Shown: positions 62,599-64,000 of the stretch, piece by piece
How the letters are laid out: each line of letters starts with the position of its first letter
How positions within the stretch are numbered: position 1 is the stretch's first letter
Assembly: GCF_028688795.1 (NCBI RefSeq)
Contig: NZ_JAQTXM010000001.1
Location: 288,803-352,802, forward strand
Direction: 5' to 3'
Origin: Rhodoferax sp.
GTDB taxonomy: Bacteria > Pseudomonadota > Gammaproteobacteria > Burkholderiales > Burkholderiaceae_C
DNA length: 64,000 nucleotides
Program-made: the position numbers and the translations under genes
Notes under the pieces: generated by a model
Database searches by the model: none
What the model saw: the letters and a program-made list of their open reading frames with translations, nothing else
Told to the model about the DNA's origin: nothing

Positions 62599-63933
62599 AT
62601 GCTGCACGCCCGCAAGCCCTCTGCTCACACACACGCCAAGCCATCTGCCGCGCACAAGCACCTCCTGGCGCCCATGAGCCTGGGCTTGATCATCTTATTG
62701 GCGGCTTGCGGCCAGGGCACTGCACCCGCAGCAGGTCCCGGTGGCCCAGGTAGCGCGCCACCACCCGCAGAAGTTGGCGTGGTCACGGTGAAAACCGGTG
62801 ATGTGGGCCTGGTCACGGAATTACCCGGCCGGCTGGAAGCCTCCCGCGTCGCGCAAGTGCGGGCGCGCGCCGCTGGCATAGTTCAAAAACGCCTGTTCAC
62901 AGAAGGCAGCACGGTACGCGCGGGGCAAGCCTTGTTTCAAATAGATGCCAGCCCCTACCAAGCCACACTGGCCAGCGCCCAGGCCTCAGTGGCTAAAGCC
63001 GAGGCCAACCTGATACAAGCTGCAGCCCAGGCAGACCGCTACAAACCGTTGATCGAAGCAAAGGCCATCAGCCAGCAGGAATTTGTCAACGCTCAGGCGG
63101 CTCAAAAACTCGCCGCCGCCGATGTGGCCGTGGCCAAAGCCGCAGAACAAACTGCGCGCATCAACCTGGGTTATGCATCCATCACCGCCCCTATCAGCGG
63201 CCGCATTGGGCGGGCACTCGTGACAGAAGGTGCCTTGGTCGGCCAAGGTGAGGCCACGCCCATGGCAGTGATTCAGCAAACCGATCCGATGTACGTCAAC
63301 TTCACCCAATCGGCCTCCGAAGTCATGAAACTGCGTGGCGCCCTGGAATCCGGCCAACTTAAGCGCGCCGGTGCCCAGGCAGCCAGCGTGCGTGTGGTGC
63401 TGGAAGACGGCACGGAATACGCCAAACCCGGCAAGTTGTTATTTTCTGACCTCACGGTAGACGCCACCAGTGGCCAGATCACGCTGCGCGCTGAAGTGCC
63501 GAACCCCGCCGGCACGCTGCTACCTGGCCTGTTTGTGCGCGTGCGTCTGGAGCAAGCCCAGGTCAGCAACGCAATCACCCTGCCGCAGCAGGCGGTGACG
63601 CGTACACCACAAGGCGACTCGGTGATGGTGGTGGGCGCTGACGGCAAAGTGCTGACGCGCCCGGTCAAGGTGGGTGCGCAGCAACGTGGCCAGTGGGTGA
63701 TTCTGGACGGGCTGCAAAGTGGCGACCAGGTCATGGTGGACGGCTTCCAGAAGTTGCGCGGTGGCGCACCTGTCAAGCCCGTGCCGTGGCAAGCCCCCGG
63801 TAGCGCGCCCGCCAAAGCGGCCAGCGCACCGCCAGCTGCCGCTTCGGCGCCAGCCGCGCAAGCCCCTGCTAGCCTGAAGTTCCTCCCGATTTTCTCCCCA
63901 AATTCCCTGAATTTCACCGCATTTCCCCAATGA
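62599..63933 (+). CDS. RND efflux periplasmic adaptor lipoprotein (AcrA/MexA-like)
   Basis: A 444-residue membrane-fusion protein that links an RND pump to an outer-membrane channel. The lipobox L-A-A-C (Cys37) in LIILLAACGQGT predicts a lipoprotein. Family motifs are PGRLEASRVAQVRARAAGIV (about 75-94), a coiled-coil hairpin about 115-185, ITAPISGRIGRALVTEGALV and DGLQSGDQVMVDGFQKLRGG near 380. The C-terminal tail is Ala/Pro-rich, then ends in an unusual SLKFLPIFSPNSLNFTAFPQ that does not look like the family. A terminator follows directly, and no pump gene starts in the remaining 40 bp. Confidence 0.93.
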   Translation: MLHARKPSAHTHAKPSAAHKHLLAPMSLGLIILLAACGQGTAPAAGPGGPGSAPPPAEVGVVTVKTGDVGLVTELPGRLEASRVAQVRARAAGIVQKRLFTEGSTVRAGQALFQIDASPYQATLASAQASVAKAEANLIQAAAQADRYKPLIEAKAISQQEFVNAQAAQKLAAADVAVAKAAEQTARINLGYASITAPISGRIGRALVTEGALVGQGEATPMAVIQQTDPMYVNFTQSASEVMKLRGALESGQLKRAGAQAASVRVVLEDGTEYAKPGKLLFSDLTVDATSGQITLRAEVPNPAGTLLPGLFVRVRLEQAQVSNAITLPQQAVTRTPQGDSVMVVGADGKVLTRPVKVGAQQRGQWVILDGLQSGDQVMVDGFQKLRGGAPVKPVPWQAPGSAPAKAASAPPAAASAPAAQAPASLKFLPIFSPNSLNFTAFPQ

Positions 63934-63959
63934 AGGCCGTCTGATGACGGTCTTTTTTT
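63934..63959 (+). terminator. Rho-independent terminator directly after the RND adaptor gene
   Basis: AGGCCGTC-TGAT-GACGGTCT is an 8-bp stem with one G-T pair and a 4-nt loop, followed by a T-run, only 1-2 nt after the stop codon. The rest of the window (63960-64000) shows no feature. Confidence 0.8.
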
Positions 63960-64000
63960 GGCTTCATAATGTAGTCACTAAATATGCTTGCATTTTTGGA

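Overview
The window is a chromosomal segment of a betaproteobacterium, most likely of the family Comamonadaceae (Rhodoferax/Polaromonas-like). This is inferred from family-level resemblance of almost every protein, from the gene order tpiA-secG-tRNA-Leu-nuoA-N, from the 3-hydroxybutyrate oligomer hydrolase, and from the very large NAD-specific glutamate dehydrogenase. No search was run, so genus is not claimed. It is mostly housekeeping chromosome. I see no prophage, integrase, transposase, rRNA operon or CRISPR array.

Layout, left to right. 1-6.1 kb: 5'-part of nadE, a FemAB-like acyltransferase, an FAH-family hydrolase, and a soluble (ppa) and a membrane proton-pumping (hppA) pyrophosphatase side by side. 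6.1-9.4 kb: molybdenum cofactor genes moaA-mobA-moeA. 9.7-17.2 kb: 3HB-oligomer hydrolase lipoprotein, a small hydrophilic protein, a decayed PAS/GGDEF fragment, a Bcr/CflA-type MFS pump, miaA, a LolD-like ATPase and a pabB-pabC fusion. 17.2-25.6 kb: a frameshifted remnant, a monooxygenase-fold protein, a FtsX-type permease, a secreted hydrolase, and a two-gene sensory operon (Tat lipoprotein binding protein plus binding-protein-PAS-GGDEF-EAL protein). 25.8-31.1 kb: a His/Arg-type ABC importer operon that contains an M14-type deacylase, then a cysteine-synthase-family enzyme. 31.1-35.1 kb: a CrtC/AttH-like Tat protein, an MsbA-like ABC exporter, and two small proteins sharing a C-terminal motif. 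35.1-41.1 kb: NAD-GDH, a DUF1178 protein and a Nudix hydrolase. 41.1-55.5 kb: the complete nuoA-N complex I operon on the minus strand. 55.5-61.8 kb: tRNA-Leu(GAG), secG, tpiA, a quinone oxidoreductase, pnp, rpsO and tsaD. 61.8-64 kb: an AcrR-type repressor divergent from an RND adaptor gene.

The most unusual structure is a dispersed repeat of about 45-60 bp. Its forward core is ATAGCT, then about 20 bp containing a GCGC-like block, then (A)AGGGCTA and an AT-rich tail. I count at least 13 recognisable copies. Nine lie inside protein-coding genes (nadE, the FemAB-like gene, moeA, miaA twice, pabB-pabC, the FtsX-type permease twice, the MsbA-like exporter) and leave every reading frame open, mostly at domain linkers or surface loops. 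Four are intergenic. The behaviour resembles the Rickettsia palindromic elements, which also insert in frame into genes. The nuo/gdh block is visibly lower in GC and has no copies that I can see.

Other structures worth attention are the two small proteins with a shared C-terminal motif, the in-frame PAS-to-GGDEF deletion relic, leader hairpins before rpsO, hppA and pnp, and a terminator placed directly after the RND adaptor, where a pump gene would normally follow.
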